Shown here piece by piece: positions 27,376-35,949 of a stretch of DNA of 64,000 bases. The DNA is from FEN-1279 sp964501535 (lineage in GTDB: Bacteria > Bacteroidota > Ignavibacteria > Tepidaquicellales > Tepidaquicellaceae). A program made the position numbers and the translations under genes. The stretch is from contig CAZCSV010000001.1 of the NCBI GenBank assembly GCA_964501535.1, forward strand, positions 434,001 to 498,000. The letters are read 5' to 3'. Positions within the stretch are counted from its first letter, which is position 1, and every line of letters starts with the position of its first letter. Under the pieces are notes generated by a model, which worked only from the letters and a program-made list of their open reading frames with translations, did no database searches and was not told the origin of the DNA.

Positions 27376-28614
27376 TCATTTAATTAAGACTGCTTTCTTC
27401 GTATCCACCCTTATTCCATCCACAAAAAGTGAATAAAAATATATCCCCGATGATAAATCATTCCCGTCGAATTTCACTTCATAATTACCCTGAGATTTTT
27501 TTCCATTTATAAGTGTTGTGATTTCTCTTCCTGCAATGTCAAATACCTTTAATACTGCATATCCTTTATTTAACATTTGAAATTTAACATTTGTCATTGA
27601 GTTAAATGGGTTTGGATAATTTTGATATAAAATATAATCGTTAGGAACAATTTGAGTATTAGAACTAGCACTTAGAATAATTGTGGTATCTCCACCTGAA
27701 TTAGTAAAAATACCATCTCTTAAATGACACCAACCTTTTTTCGAAGTTACAAATTTTGTATAAAAAAATGTTGCAAATCCCCAGTTTGTATCAGGTAGCT
27801 GATAACCCCAGTTTAATCCTCCGTTTGTTGATTTGTATATAATAGCCCTCATTGTAAAAAGACTAATTTGAAGATTACATCTTACACCATAAATTGTATC
27901 ACCTATAATTGAAAATCTTTTAATTGAATTTCCGGTATAAATATAACCGGGAACAACAGGTAAAGGTAAATTAATCCAGTTTATGCCTCCGTTTGTTGAT
28001 TTTTTTATATATGTATCCAGATAAAATGTTTTATAAATAATTAAACTATCTTTAAAATGAATATCATGAAAATCTTCATTATCATAAATAGTCCAATTAA
28101 AACCTCCATTAACTGTTTTTAAAGTATATCCTCCCGCACTTACAAATCCAATCCTTGCATTATACATATAGATTTTGTCAACTAAACTTGCCCCCGTATA
28201 CTGTAAATCCCATGTTGCACCGGCATTTGTGGTTCTATATAAAACTCCAGTTGAGATGTTTCCGCCTGAATACCACATTGTATCTTTATTTAATACAAAT
28301 AAGTCATAGACAAATGTTCCACCCGGAATGTTTATTGTTGTCCAGTTTGAACCTCCATTAATTGTTTTGTAAATCGAAAAATATGCACTAAAATAAACAG
28401 TATCCTTGCTTATGCATTGAAGCCTATACGACCTTAATCCATCTGTTCTTTTTAAGTTTACAAACCAATTTGTGCCTCCATTAGTCGTTTTATAAACATA
28501 ACTTGTATCTCCTGTTTTATCTGTTACTGCGTATCCCGTTGTACTATCAGGAAACGTAATATCCAAAAGTGGTGGATTTCCGGGTAAATTCGGCATAAAC
28601 TGTTGTATCCACAC
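27376..28614 (-). CDS. YCF48/BNR-repeat protein with type IX sorting domain; signal peptide displaced by frameshift
   Basis: 412 residues from a GTG. The body repeats the pattern TTNGGxxW (for example YKTTNGGTNW, YKTINGGSNW, KSTNGGINW, KSTNGGLNW), typical of YCF48/BNR beta-propellers. The end NYPNPFNSMTNVKFQM followed by a KVFDIAGREI domain is a type IX sorting signal. The start GTG is right after a TAA in frame; there is no signal peptide in this frame, while the neighbouring frame upstream (28618-28721) encodes one. Adding one G in the GGGG tract at 28614-28617 would join them. This is either a real frameshift or an assembly error. Confidence 0.72.
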   Translation of the reverse strand: MWIQQFMPNLPGNPPLLDITFPDSTTGYAVTDKTGDTSYVYKTTNGGTNWFVNLKRTDGLRSYRLQCISKDTVYFSAYFSIYKTINGGSNWTTINIPGGTFVYDLFVLNKDTMWYSGGNISTGVLYRTTNAGATWDLQYTGASLVDKIYMYNARIGFVSAGGYTLKTVNGGFNWTIYDNEDFHDIHFKDSLIIYKTFYLDTYIKKSTNGGINWINLPLPVVPGYIYTGNSIKRFSIIGDTIYGVRCNLQISLFTMRAIIYKSTNGGLNWGYQLPDTNWGFATFFYTKFVTSKKGWCHLRDGIFTNSGGDTTIILSASSNTQIVPNDYILYQNYPNPFNSMTNVKFQMLNKGYAVLKVFDIAGREITTLINGKKSQGNYEVKFDGNDLSSGIYFYSLFVDGIRVDTKKAVLIK

Positions 28615-28617
28615 CCC

Positions 28618-28721
28618 GAAGGTGAATCCCGAAAGTTAAAAGCAATAAAAAATAAAAAAGCGGAAAGATAGAAAAGGTATGTAGTGAGTTTTTCAGCGAT
28701 TTTTGAATTTTCTTTTTTCAT
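28618..28721 (-). pseudogene. Signal-peptide fragment of the frameshifted YCF48-like gene
   Basis: ATG at 28719-28721, then KKENSKIAEK and a hydrophobic run (LTTYLFYLSAFLFFIAF), then FRDSPSG, which leads in the +1-shifted frame into VWIQQFMP of the main open frame. The arrangement (basic start, hydrophobic core, first residues of a mature domain) fits an export signal. See the frameshift entry at 27376. Confidence 0.6.
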
Positions 28722-28963
28722 AAAAAAGAATTTTAAATGTTATTCTAAGTTAAATTGTAAATAGAATCTTTTAAATATGCAACTCAATATAAAATATAAT
28801 ACTGTTTTAGTAATAATTTTTTAGTGTAGATATCCTGTTTCTTCTGATTTATAGATTTGATATTATAATTTACCAAAATTTATTGCTTTAATATTTTATT
28901 GAATTGAACAAGTTCCTTATTTTTGGTAATTTTACCGATATTTTTTATACAATAAGATAAATT

Positions 28964-29920
28964 ATGAACGATAAAAAGGAATTGATAATAGTTGCACTCG
29001 GTGGTAATGCACTTCTTAATTCAAAATCTAAAGGAACAATAGAAGAAAGAGAAGCCGCCGCCGCTTTAACCTCGGAACAATTACTTCCGTTGTTTCAAAA
29101 TTCTGATTATGACGTTATACTGACTCACGGAAATGGTCCTCAGGTCGGAAATCTCCTGATTCAAAATGAAGAAGCCGCCTCAAAAGTTCCTCCGATGCCC
29201 CTCGATGTTTGCGTAGCTGAAACTCAGGGAGAAATCGGCTATATACTTCAAAAAGCCTTGCAAAATACCTTTGCTCGGCACGGAATGAAAACTGTTACAC
29301 TGACCCTGCTTACTCAGGTACTTGTCGATGAAAATGACCCTGCTTTTTCGGATTTGTCTAAACCTGTCGGTCCTTACTACACAAAAGAACAGACACTCGA
29401 AATTTTAAAACATAAAGACTGGACTTTCAGAGAAGACCCGTCCGGTAAAGGATATAGGCGCGTTGTCGCTTCTCCTAAACCTATCAGAATTATGCAGACT
29501 AATATTATTAGCGACCTCGCCGCAAAAGACTATGCGATTATTGCTGTAGGAGGCGGAGGTATTCCCGTCTGGATTACAAAAGATAATGAAATCAGAGGAA
29601 TGGAAGCAGTTATAGACAAGGATTTGGCTTCCGCCCAGCTTGCTGTTGATTTAAAAGCAGATAAACTCATTATACTTACTAATGTTGAATGTTGCTATAT
29701 TAACTTCAAAAAGCCTAACCAAATTGAACTGCGTGACTTAAACCTGGATGAAGCTCAAACATATTACGACCAGGGGCATTTCTCAGCAGGAAGTATGGGA
29801 CCAAAAGTCCTGTCAGCTCTAGATTTTGTTAGTAATACGGGTAACACTGCCATTATTACAAGTATTGAAAAATTAAACGAGGCTCTCGAAGGTAAAGCAG
29901 GTACTATTATTCATCAATAA
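28964..29920 (+). CDS. arcC: Carbamate kinase
   Basis: 318 residues. The enzyme interconverts carbamoyl phosphate plus ADP with carbamate plus ATP. Seen: the amino-acid-kinase start ALGGNALL, THGNGPQVGNLL (phosphate-binding region), and AVGGGGIPVW and IDKDLASAQLA segments of the nucleotide site. No arginine deiminase gene neighbours it; instead it leads a run with two carbamoyltransferases, so it may supply or consume carbamoyl phosphate for both. Palindromic GGTAA-TT-TTACC lies 28 bases upstream. Confidence 0.93.
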   Translation: MNDKKELIIVALGGNALLNSKSKGTIEEREAAAALTSEQLLPLFQNSDYDVILTHGNGPQVGNLLIQNEEAASKVPPMPLDVCVAETQGEIGYILQKALQNTFARHGMKTVTLTLLTQVLVDENDPAFSDLSKPVGPYYTKEQTLEILKHKDWTFREDPSGKGYRRVVASPKPIRIMQTNIISDLAAKDYAIIAVGGGGIPVWITKDNEIRGMEAVIDKDLASAQLAVDLKADKLIILTNVECCYINFKKPNQIELRDLNLDEAQTYYDQGHFSAGSMGPKVLSALDFVSNTGNTAIITSIEKLNEALEGKAGTIIHQ

Positions 29921-29969
29921 AATAAAATACACTAATTATAAACTAATTATAAATTATAAAGAAATTTTT

Positions 29970-30890
29970 ATGGAAAAATTAAATCGCAAAGACCTCATAT
30001 CAATCAGTGACCTGTCTGTAGAAGAAGTTCAGTTGATATTAAATGAAACTGAAAAACTTAAAAAAGGACCGAAACTTACGAAATATCTTGAAGGAAAAAC
30101 TCTCGCAATGATTTTCGAGAAATCTTCCACCAGAACAAGAGTATCATTCGAAACCGGTATTTATCAGTTGGGCGGTCTCGGTATGTTTTTCTCGCCTAAA
30201 GATTTGCAAATGGGCAGAGGCGAAACTATTCACGATACTGCAAAAGTCCTCTCCAGATTCGTTAACGGAATTATGGCGAGAACTTTCAGCCACCAGACCG
30301 TTTTAGACCTTGCTAAATATGCAACCGTTCCGGTTATAAACGGTTTGACCGACTTTGACCATCCCTGCCAGGCTTTGTGCGATATATTTACAATTTATGA
30401 AAAAAGAGGAAAACTGAAAGGTCTCACTATGGCCTATATCGGTGACGGCAATAACGTACTTCATTCACTGATACAGACATGCGTGAAAGTCGGAATGAAT
30501 ATAAACTATGCCTCTCCTGTCGGATATAAACCACTGCAGTGGGTTGTCGATGAAGCTCTTGTAATTGCAAACTCCACAGGCTCAAAAATCAATGCTAAAG
30601 AAAATGCTTACGATGCAATTGCTGATGTCGATGTTATATATACCGACGTTTGGGTTAGTATGGGTCAGGAAGAAGAAAACGAAAAAAGGAAAAAAGACCT
30701 GAAGGATTTCCAACTCAATGGTGAACTTATGAAAAAAGCAAAAAAAGATGTGTTGGTTATGCATTGTCTCCCTGCTCACAGGGGAGAGGAAATTACTGAC
30801 GAAGTAATCGATGGACCTAACTCGATTGTATTTGACCAGGCGGAAAATAGAATGCACGTACAAAAAGCCATTATGAAATTGTTAATGTAA
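29970..30890 (+). CDS. argF: Ornithine carbamoyltransferase
   Basis: 306 residues; makes citrulline from ornithine and carbamoyl phosphate. Carbamoyl-phosphate site STRTR (after EKSS), DHPCQALCDI and the ornithine signature HCLPAHRGEEI are present. It could work in arginine synthesis (argF) or in catabolism (arcB); sequence alone does not settle which. Located 49 bases after the carbamate kinase gene, same strand. Confidence 0.92.
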   Translation: MEKLNRKDLISISDLSVEEVQLILNETEKLKKGPKLTKYLEGKTLAMIFEKSSTRTRVSFETGIYQLGGLGMFFSPKDLQMGRGETIHDTAKVLSRFVNGIMARTFSHQTVLDLAKYATVPVINGLTDFDHPCQALCDIFTIYEKRGKLKGLTMAYIGDGNNVLHSLIQTCVKVGMNINYASPVGYKPLQWVVDEALVIANSTGSKINAKENAYDAIADVDVIYTDVWVSMGQEEENEKRKKDLKDFQLNGELMKKAKKDVLVMHCLPAHRGEEITDEVIDGPNSIVFDQAENRMHVQKAIMKLLM

Positions 30891-30912
30891 AAATAATAAC
30901 GCAAAAAATAAA

Positions 30913-31989
30913 ATGAAAAATAAAAAAATTAAAAAGGACTTGACAAAATTATCATGGGAGGAATTCTATACATTACCTCTTCATCATAAATTAAAATTTT
31001 TTGAAAAAGACGGAAGGATGTTCGATTGTCTGTTCTCCCAGCAACTTACTGCTCAGACCTTAAACAACTTATTTAATCTCGCTAATAAAATCAGGAAAAT
31101 TGCAAAGGAAAAAGGAGGCCTTGACTGGCTTCAGACCCTCCTGTCGCATAAAAGAGCTATGCTGTATTTCGTCCAGCCTTCTACCAGAACCTTCGTGTCT
31201 TTTCAAAGTGCGTGCTATATACTCGGATTGAAAGTCAGCGAAATTCGCTCTACTTCCACTTCCTCGGAATTGAAAGGCGAAACACCGGAGGATACTATCA
31301 GGACATTTAGCTCTTATGCTGATTTGATTATAATGAGACACTTTGAAGAAGGAATTGCGGAAAAAGCCGCATGGTTGCTTAATAAAACAAAAAGACCTAT
31401 CAGCGTCATTAACGGTGGCTCCGGCAAAGACCAGCACCCTACACAGGCTCTGCTCGATTTATATACCCTCGATTTGTCTTTTAAAGATAAAGGCGGAATC
31501 AATAATAAAACCATACTTATGGCCGGAGATTTGAAACGGGGAAGAACAGTGCGCTCTCTGTCATATCTTTTGCAGAACTATAAAAATGTTAAAATAGTTT
31601 ATGTCGCTCCGGATTATCTGAAAATCGGCGACGATATAAAAGCATTTTTAAAAAAACATAAAATGCCTTATAAGGAATCAAATGAATTGGTTAAATATTT
31701 GCCCGATGCCGATGCAGTTTATATGACCCGGATTCAGGATGAATACGATATTAATAACGAATCTAAAGATATTGACTATTCCAAATATCATTTAAAAAAA
31801 GAACACCTGAAATTGATGAAAAAAAGTGCAATTATAATGCATCCACTGCCAAGAAGACAGGAAATAGAAATATCAGTAGATAATGATCAACGTGCAATGT
31901 ACTGGAGACAGGAAAGAAACGGTATGTGGATTAGAACTGCTCTAATTGCTTATCTGTTCAGAATTGAAAATGAAATAAATCGTTACTAA
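30913..31989 (+). CDS. pyrB: Aspartate carbamoyltransferase, long form
   Basis: 358 residues, about 45 longer than the usual catalytic chain. It begins de novo pyrimidine synthesis by making carbamoyl-aspartate. Signatures: QPSTRTFVSFQSA (carbamoyl phosphate), the flexible loop SSELKGETPEDTI, GSGKDQHPTQALLD and IIMHPLPRRQEI; the HPLPR form marks aspartate rather than ornithine binding. The first 40 residues are an extension, as in the larger ATCases of some spirochaetes and planctomycetes. No pyrI regulatory gene is adjacent. It follows argF by 22 bases. Confidence 0.88.
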   Translation: MKNKKIKKDLTKLSWEEFYTLPLHHKLKFFEKDGRMFDCLFSQQLTAQTLNNLFNLANKIRKIAKEKGGLDWLQTLLSHKRAMLYFVQPSTRTFVSFQSACYILGLKVSEIRSTSTSSELKGETPEDTIRTFSSYADLIIMRHFEEGIAEKAAWLLNKTKRPISVINGGSGKDQHPTQALLDLYTLDLSFKDKGGINNKTILMAGDLKRGRTVRSLSYLLQNYKNVKIVYVAPDYLKIGDDIKAFLKKHKMPYKESNELVKYLPDADAVYMTRIQDEYDINNESKDIDYSKYHLKKEHLKLMKKSAIIMHPLPRRQEIEISVDNDQRAMYWRQERNGMWIRTALIAYLFRIENEINRY

Positions 31990-32006
31990 TTTTATATTAT
32001 TTAACT

Positions 32007-32031
32007 CGTTCCCGGACTAAGTTTGGAAACG
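32007..32031. repeat. Dispersed GTTCCC hairpin, copy 3
   Basis: CGTTCCCGGACT and TTTGGAAACG form the arms around AAG. Same family as 7339-7365 and 24399-24431, in the space between pyrB and fabD. Confidence 0.55.
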
Positions 32032-32053
32032 AAAAAAATTAAAAATAAGGATT

Positions 32054-32974
32054 ATGAGTAAAATAGCTTTTCTGTTCCCCGGTCAGGGCTCGCAAACTGT
32101 AGGTATGGGAAAAGATTTATATGAAAAATATTCTGAAGCAAAAAAACTATATAGTCTGGCAGACGAAATTATGAACGTTAAACTTAGTATGATTTCCTTC
32201 GAAGGCCCCACCGAAGAATTGAAACAAACGAATATCACTCAACCTGCATTGTTCGTTCACTCCTTCGTACTGGCAAAACTTATAGACGATAAATTGAAAG
32301 CTGATTGTACCGCAGGTCACTCCCTTGGTGAATATACTGCCAATGCCTATGCAAAGTCGTTTACCTTCGAAGAAGGATTAAAACTTGTAAAAACGCGTGG
32401 TGCTCTGATGAAAAAATCCGGTGAAATACAAAAAGGAACTATGGCCGCCTTGATTGGTCTTAATGAATCGCAGATATATGAAATCTGTAATAAAGTCTCT
32501 GAATTCGGAATCGCTCAGCCCGCAAATTTTAATTGCCCTGGACAAATAGTTATCTCGGGTGACGTCGAAGCTGTTGAAAAGGCAGTGGAAATTGCAAAAC
32601 TTGAACCCTATAAATGTAGAATTGCAAAGAAACTCGAAGTAAGCGGAGCCTTTCATTCCGAATTGATGCGAACTTCTGATGTGGATTTGAGAAAAGCCCT
32701 CGATGTGTGTCTGATAGAAAATCCGGAAATACCTGTCTATACTAATGTCGACGGATTATCAAAAAACGATAAAGAAGAAATAAGAAGTTGCCTTTCAAAA
32801 CAACTTGTCTCCCCCGTTAGATGGGAAATGACTATACTAAATATGATACAAAATGATATTACTAAGTTTTATGAAATTGGCTCGGGAAAAGTCCTGACTG
32901 GTCTTGTAAAAAAAATTAAACCCGATGCAGAAGTTTTTAATATTTCATCTGTGGAAGATTTGGAGAAACTATAA
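32054..32974 (+). CDS. fabD: Malonyl-CoA:ACP transacylase FabD
   Basis: 306 residues. FabD loads malonate onto acyl-carrier protein for fatty-acid synthesis. Seen: the N-terminal FPGQGSQTVGMGKDL, the nucleophile motif AGHSLGEYTA (Ser in GHSLG), a downstream SGAFHSELM with the catalytic His, and the Gln-containing PGQIVISG loop. It begins a fatty-acid-like group followed by three short-chain dehydrogenases, but acpP and fabF are absent here. Confidence 0.94.
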   Translation: MSKIAFLFPGQGSQTVGMGKDLYEKYSEAKKLYSLADEIMNVKLSMISFEGPTEELKQTNITQPALFVHSFVLAKLIDDKLKADCTAGHSLGEYTANAYAKSFTFEEGLKLVKTRGALMKKSGEIQKGTMAALIGLNESQIYEICNKVSEFGIAQPANFNCPGQIVISGDVEAVEKAVEIAKLEPYKCRIAKKLEVSGAFHSELMRTSDVDLRKALDVCLIENPEIPVYTNVDGLSKNDKEEIRSCLSKQLVSPVRWEMTILNMIQNDITKFYEIGSGKVLTGLVKKIKPDAEVFNISSVEDLEKL

Positions 32975-32982
32975 TACTATTT

Positions 32983-33603
32983 ATGTCATTGCATAAAGAA
33001 CATCCAATAGAAATTAATGGTATTAAAATCGACCCGATAATTTTTACTCAGGGCTTTGTACCGCATTGTGATATACCGATTTGCAGCGGTCAGTGCTGCG
33101 ACTGGGGCGTGTATATGGATTCGGAATTCAAAGATGTAATAATGAGACACGAGCGGGATATCATCGACGTAATGGATGATGGACAGATAAAAGATTCATC
33201 AAAATGGTTCGATGACGAAATCCAAAAAGACCACGACTTTCCTTCGGGAGAATCAATTGGTACCGAAACTTACGTGACTAAATACGGGAAAGAACAATGC
33301 ATATTCAAAGGACTGAATAACTTCTGCTCCTTGCAGATAGCCGCCGAAAAAAAGGGATTTCATAAATGGGAAATAAAACCCCGGTATTGTATTATGTATC
33401 CGATCACAATTGAAGATAATGTCCTGACTTATGATTCCGAACATTCCAAAAATCTTGACTACTGCGGTATGCATAAAAAAGAAAATTTCGTCCATACAGT
33501 ATTTGAAGCAATGAAAGAGGAAATTATATATATTTTAGGTGAAGATGGCTATAATTATCTTCATGAATATTTCATTAACCATTTTAAAAATAAGGAAAAT
33601 TAA
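32983..33603 (+). CDS. DUF3109 family Cys-rich protein
   Basis: 206 residues with a cluster of cysteines (CDIPICSGQCCDWG, then C in EQCIFKG, FCSLQ, RYCIMYP and DYCGMH), as in the DUF3109/YkgJ-like group thought to bind zinc or an iron-sulphur cluster. The pattern CxxxxCxxxCC near residue 30 is strong. The role is unknown. Tucked between fabD (8 bases) and the first short-chain dehydrogenase (11 bases), so it is co-transcribed with the lipid genes. Confidence 0.82.
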   Translation: MSLHKEHPIEINGIKIDPIIFTQGFVPHCDIPICSGQCCDWGVYMDSEFKDVIMRHERDIIDVMDDGQIKDSSKWFDDEIQKDHDFPSGESIGTETYVTKYGKEQCIFKGLNNFCSLQIAAEKKGFHKWEIKPRYCIMYPITIEDNVLTYDSEHSKNLDYCGMHKKENFVHTVFEAMKEEIIYILGEDGYNYLHEYFINHFKNKEN

Positions 33604-33614
33604 ATTTCCTTTAA

Positions 33615-34370
33615 ATGTTTGACTTCAGAAAAAAAACAGTATTAATCACAGGCGGTTCAAGAGGAATAGGAAGGGCTGTTGCCGTTAGGTTCTCCGCTCT
33701 GGGTGCTAATACCATCATAACATACAAATCAAGAATCGATACAGATTTCTTCAAAACAAAAAATATTTTATATTTTAAATGCGATTCTTCGAATTCAAAA
33801 CGAATTAAAGTTGTAATTGAAAAAACCGTTAAAAAATTCGGACAAATCGATATCCTTGTTAATAATGCCGGTATTACAAAAGATGGACTGATTATGAGAA
33901 TGTCCGAAGAAAACTGGGATTCGGTTATTAATACAAACCTTAAAGGCACTTTCCTCTTTTCGAAAGAAGTTATCAAATGCATGATTAAAAATCATAAGGG
34001 AAAAATTATCAATATCAGCTCCATCGTCGCTGAAAAAGGAAATGCTGGACAATCAAATTATGTAGCCTCAAAAGCAGGGATCATAGGACTTACGAAAGCA
34101 CTTGCAAAAGAATTATCTGCTTACAATATTCAGGTTAATGCGGTTTCTCCGGGATATGTGGAAACAGATATGACTGCTAAATTAACAGACGAGCAAAAAC
34201 ATAATATTCTAAAATCTGGTAATAAAAACCCGACTAAACCGGATAAGGTGGCAGAATTTATTGCATTCCTTGCATCAGATATCTCCGATTTGATTACAGG
34301 ACAAACATTCATCGTTGAAGCAACAAAATTAAAAAAAGATGAAATAAAACTTTTTAAAACTAAAATATAA
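33615..34370 (+). CDS. Short-chain dehydrogenase, FabG-like paralogue with altered ends
   Basis: 251 residues. Rossmann cofactor motif GGSRGIGRA, NNAG, and the catalytic Ser-Tyr-Lys (NISS, then YVASK) are present, with NPGYVETDMT-like SPGYVETDMTAKL. The middle NNAGITKDGLIMRMSEENWDSVINTNLKGTF almost repeats the next gene, so the pair are tandem duplicates. Unlike FabG it lacks the final GG-containing IDGG turn (it reads IVEATKLKKDE), and the segment after the cofactor motif is shortened. It may have a new substrate or reduced activity. Confidence 0.8.
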   Translation: MFDFRKKTVLITGGSRGIGRAVAVRFSALGANTIITYKSRIDTDFFKTKNILYFKCDSSNSKRIKVVIEKTVKKFGQIDILVNNAGITKDGLIMRMSEENWDSVINTNLKGTFLFSKEVIKCMIKNHKGKIINISSIVAEKGNAGQSNYVASKAGIIGLTKALAKELSAYNIQVNAVSPGYVETDMTAKLTDEQKHNILKSGNKNPTKPDKVAEFIAFLASDISDLITGQTFIVEATKLKKDEIKLFKTKI

Positions 34371-34378
34371 AAAATAAT

Positions 34379-35128
34379 ATGGGATATTTATTAAAAGATA
34401 AAATTGCAATCGTAACCGGCGGCGGAAGAGGAATAGGAAGAGCTATTGTGGCTGAATTTGTTAATGAAGGTGCCGACGTAATTATTTTTGATAATGTTTT
34501 TCCAGATGATATAAATTCGTATGTTGAAGAACAATCCTCAAAAGGAAGAATAATCGTTTTGAAAACAGTGGATATTACTAAAACAAATGATGTGCAAAAC
34601 ATCTGTGATGAAGTTACTAAGGAATTCGGTAAAATAGACATCTTGGTTAATAACGCTGGTATCACCCGTGATAAATTGATGCTCAGAATGTCCGAAGAAG
34701 ATTGGGATGCGGTTTTAAATGTTAACCTGAAAGGTGCTTTTAATACTATTAAAGCAGTCTCGAGAGTTATGGCCAAACAAAAAAACGGAAAGATTATTAA
34801 TATCAGCTCAGTTGTCGGTGTTATGGGAAACGCAGGCCAGACAAATTATTCTGCGTCAAAAGCAGGTCTGATAGGTCTTACTAAATCCGTAGCTAAAGAA
34901 TTTGCCGGTAGAAATATTAATGTTAATGCTGTGGCTCCTGGCTATGTAGAAACCGAAATGACTGCACAACTTACCGAAGATCAAAAAAATGCTTTCTTAA
35001 ATATTATACCTTTAAAACGACCGTCTAAACCTGAAGAAATTGCTGGTGTTGTTGCTTTTCTTTCGTCAGAAAAAGCAAATTATATAACAGGACAGGTGCT
35101 TTGTATAGATGGCGGTATGGTAATGTAA
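34379..35128 (+). CDS. fabG: 3-oxoacyl-ACP reductase FabG
   Basis: 249 residues. FabG reduces 3-oxoacyl-ACP in fatty-acid elongation with NADPH. Full set of markers: GGGRGIGRAI, NNAGITRDKLMLRMSEEDWD, ISSVVGVMGNAGQTNYSASKAGLIG (catalytic Ser, Tyr, Lys), PGYVETEMT, and a C-terminal ITGQVLCIDGGMVM. All are canonical for the family. It lies 8 bases after the paralogue at 33615. Confidence 0.92.
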   Translation: MGYLLKDKIAIVTGGGRGIGRAIVAEFVNEGADVIIFDNVFPDDINSYVEEQSSKGRIIVLKTVDITKTNDVQNICDEVTKEFGKIDILVNNAGITRDKLMLRMSEEDWDAVLNVNLKGAFNTIKAVSRVMAKQKNGKIINISSVVGVMGNAGQTNYSASKAGLIGLTKSVAKEFAGRNINVNAVAPGYVETEMTAQLTEDQKNAFLNIIPLKRPSKPEEIAGVVAFLSSEKANYITGQVLCIDGGMVM

Positions 35129-35163
35129 ACAGTTTCTAATTATAACTCAAAATATTATATCAT

Positions 35164-35874
35164 ATGAGCGAAAAGGTAATCTGGATTACCGGTGCTTCTA
35201 CAGGAATTGGAAGGGAGATTGCAATGGAATTTTCCAGAGCAGGTCATATTATCGTTGCTACAGCACGGAGAAAATCCAGACTTGTTAATCTCGTTAGCGA
35301 AATAAAATTCGCAGGTAGAGAAGCTACGGCTTTCGTGTGTAACGTTGCCTCTGAAAGAAGTGTTCAAATCACCGCTAAAAGAATCAGGGAAAAATATGGG
35401 AAAATAGATTGCCTCGTTAATAACGCAGGAGTCACTATCTTTAAATCATTTACCGATACTAAAGTCTATGAATTTGATTATGTTATGGAAACAAACCTGA
35501 GGGGAGCATTTTTGTGTATGAAAAATGTCTTGCCAATGATGATAAAAAATAAAAAAGGTCACATTATTAATATCGTCTCCGTAGCCGCAAACACAACTTA
35601 CGAAGATAGTTCCGCTTATGCCGCCTCAAAAGCTGGGCTGCTCGCTTTGGCAAATTGCGTCAGAAAAGAAACGCGAAGATATAATATTAAAATCAGTAAT
35701 ATACTTCCTGGTGCGGTAGAAACTGCTATGTGGGACAGTAAAACACGTACAAAATTTAAAAACAGAATGATATCACCTTCCGATATTGCAAAAATCGTTC
35801 TTGAAGTTTTTGATAAACCTAAAAAAGTTCTGATAGAAGACGTTATTATTAGACCGATTAAGGGTGATATTTAA
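35164..35874 (+). CDS. Short-chain dehydrogenase, more distant paralogue
   Basis: 236 residues with GASTGIGREIA, NNAGVTIFKSF, VSVAANTTYEDSSAYAASKAGLLA (Ser, Tyr, Lys) and PGAVETAMW. It differs from FabG in the C-terminal third (MISPSDIAKIVLEVFDKPKKVLIEDV), a form found in the classical SDRs for serine/sepiapterin-type or other alcohols. Substrate unknown. Starts 35 bases after fabG; the rightward run ends here. Confidence 0.82.
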   Translation: MSEKVIWITGASTGIGREIAMEFSRAGHIIVATARRKSRLVNLVSEIKFAGREATAFVCNVASERSVQITAKRIREKYGKIDCLVNNAGVTIFKSFTDTKVYEFDYVMETNLRGAFLCMKNVLPMMIKNKKGHIINIVSVAANTTYEDSSAYAASKAGLLALANCVRKETRRYNIKISNILPGAVETAMWDSKTRTKFKNRMISPSDIAKIVLEVFDKPKKVLIEDVIIRPIKGDI

Positions 35875-35949
35875 TAAATTCCGTTTACCTGAAAAAATAA
35901 ACCGGAATGAGAATTGAACCACTTTTAATACTTAGCGTATTGACTAATA

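Noticed and set aside
28524..28721. Complete 65-codon protein at the signal-peptide frame
   Set aside because: After the signal-like start the frame continues into a shadow of the repeat-protein gene; the tail is not protein-like.
35878..35941. tRNA-like T-arm string and hairpins in the space between the third short-chain dehydrogenase and the DUF3298 gene
   Set aside because: TTCAATT is present on the minus strand but the flanking bases do not pair as a T-arm and no acceptor stem was found. The hairpin at 35878-35908 has a bulge and no T-run, so I did not call a terminator.
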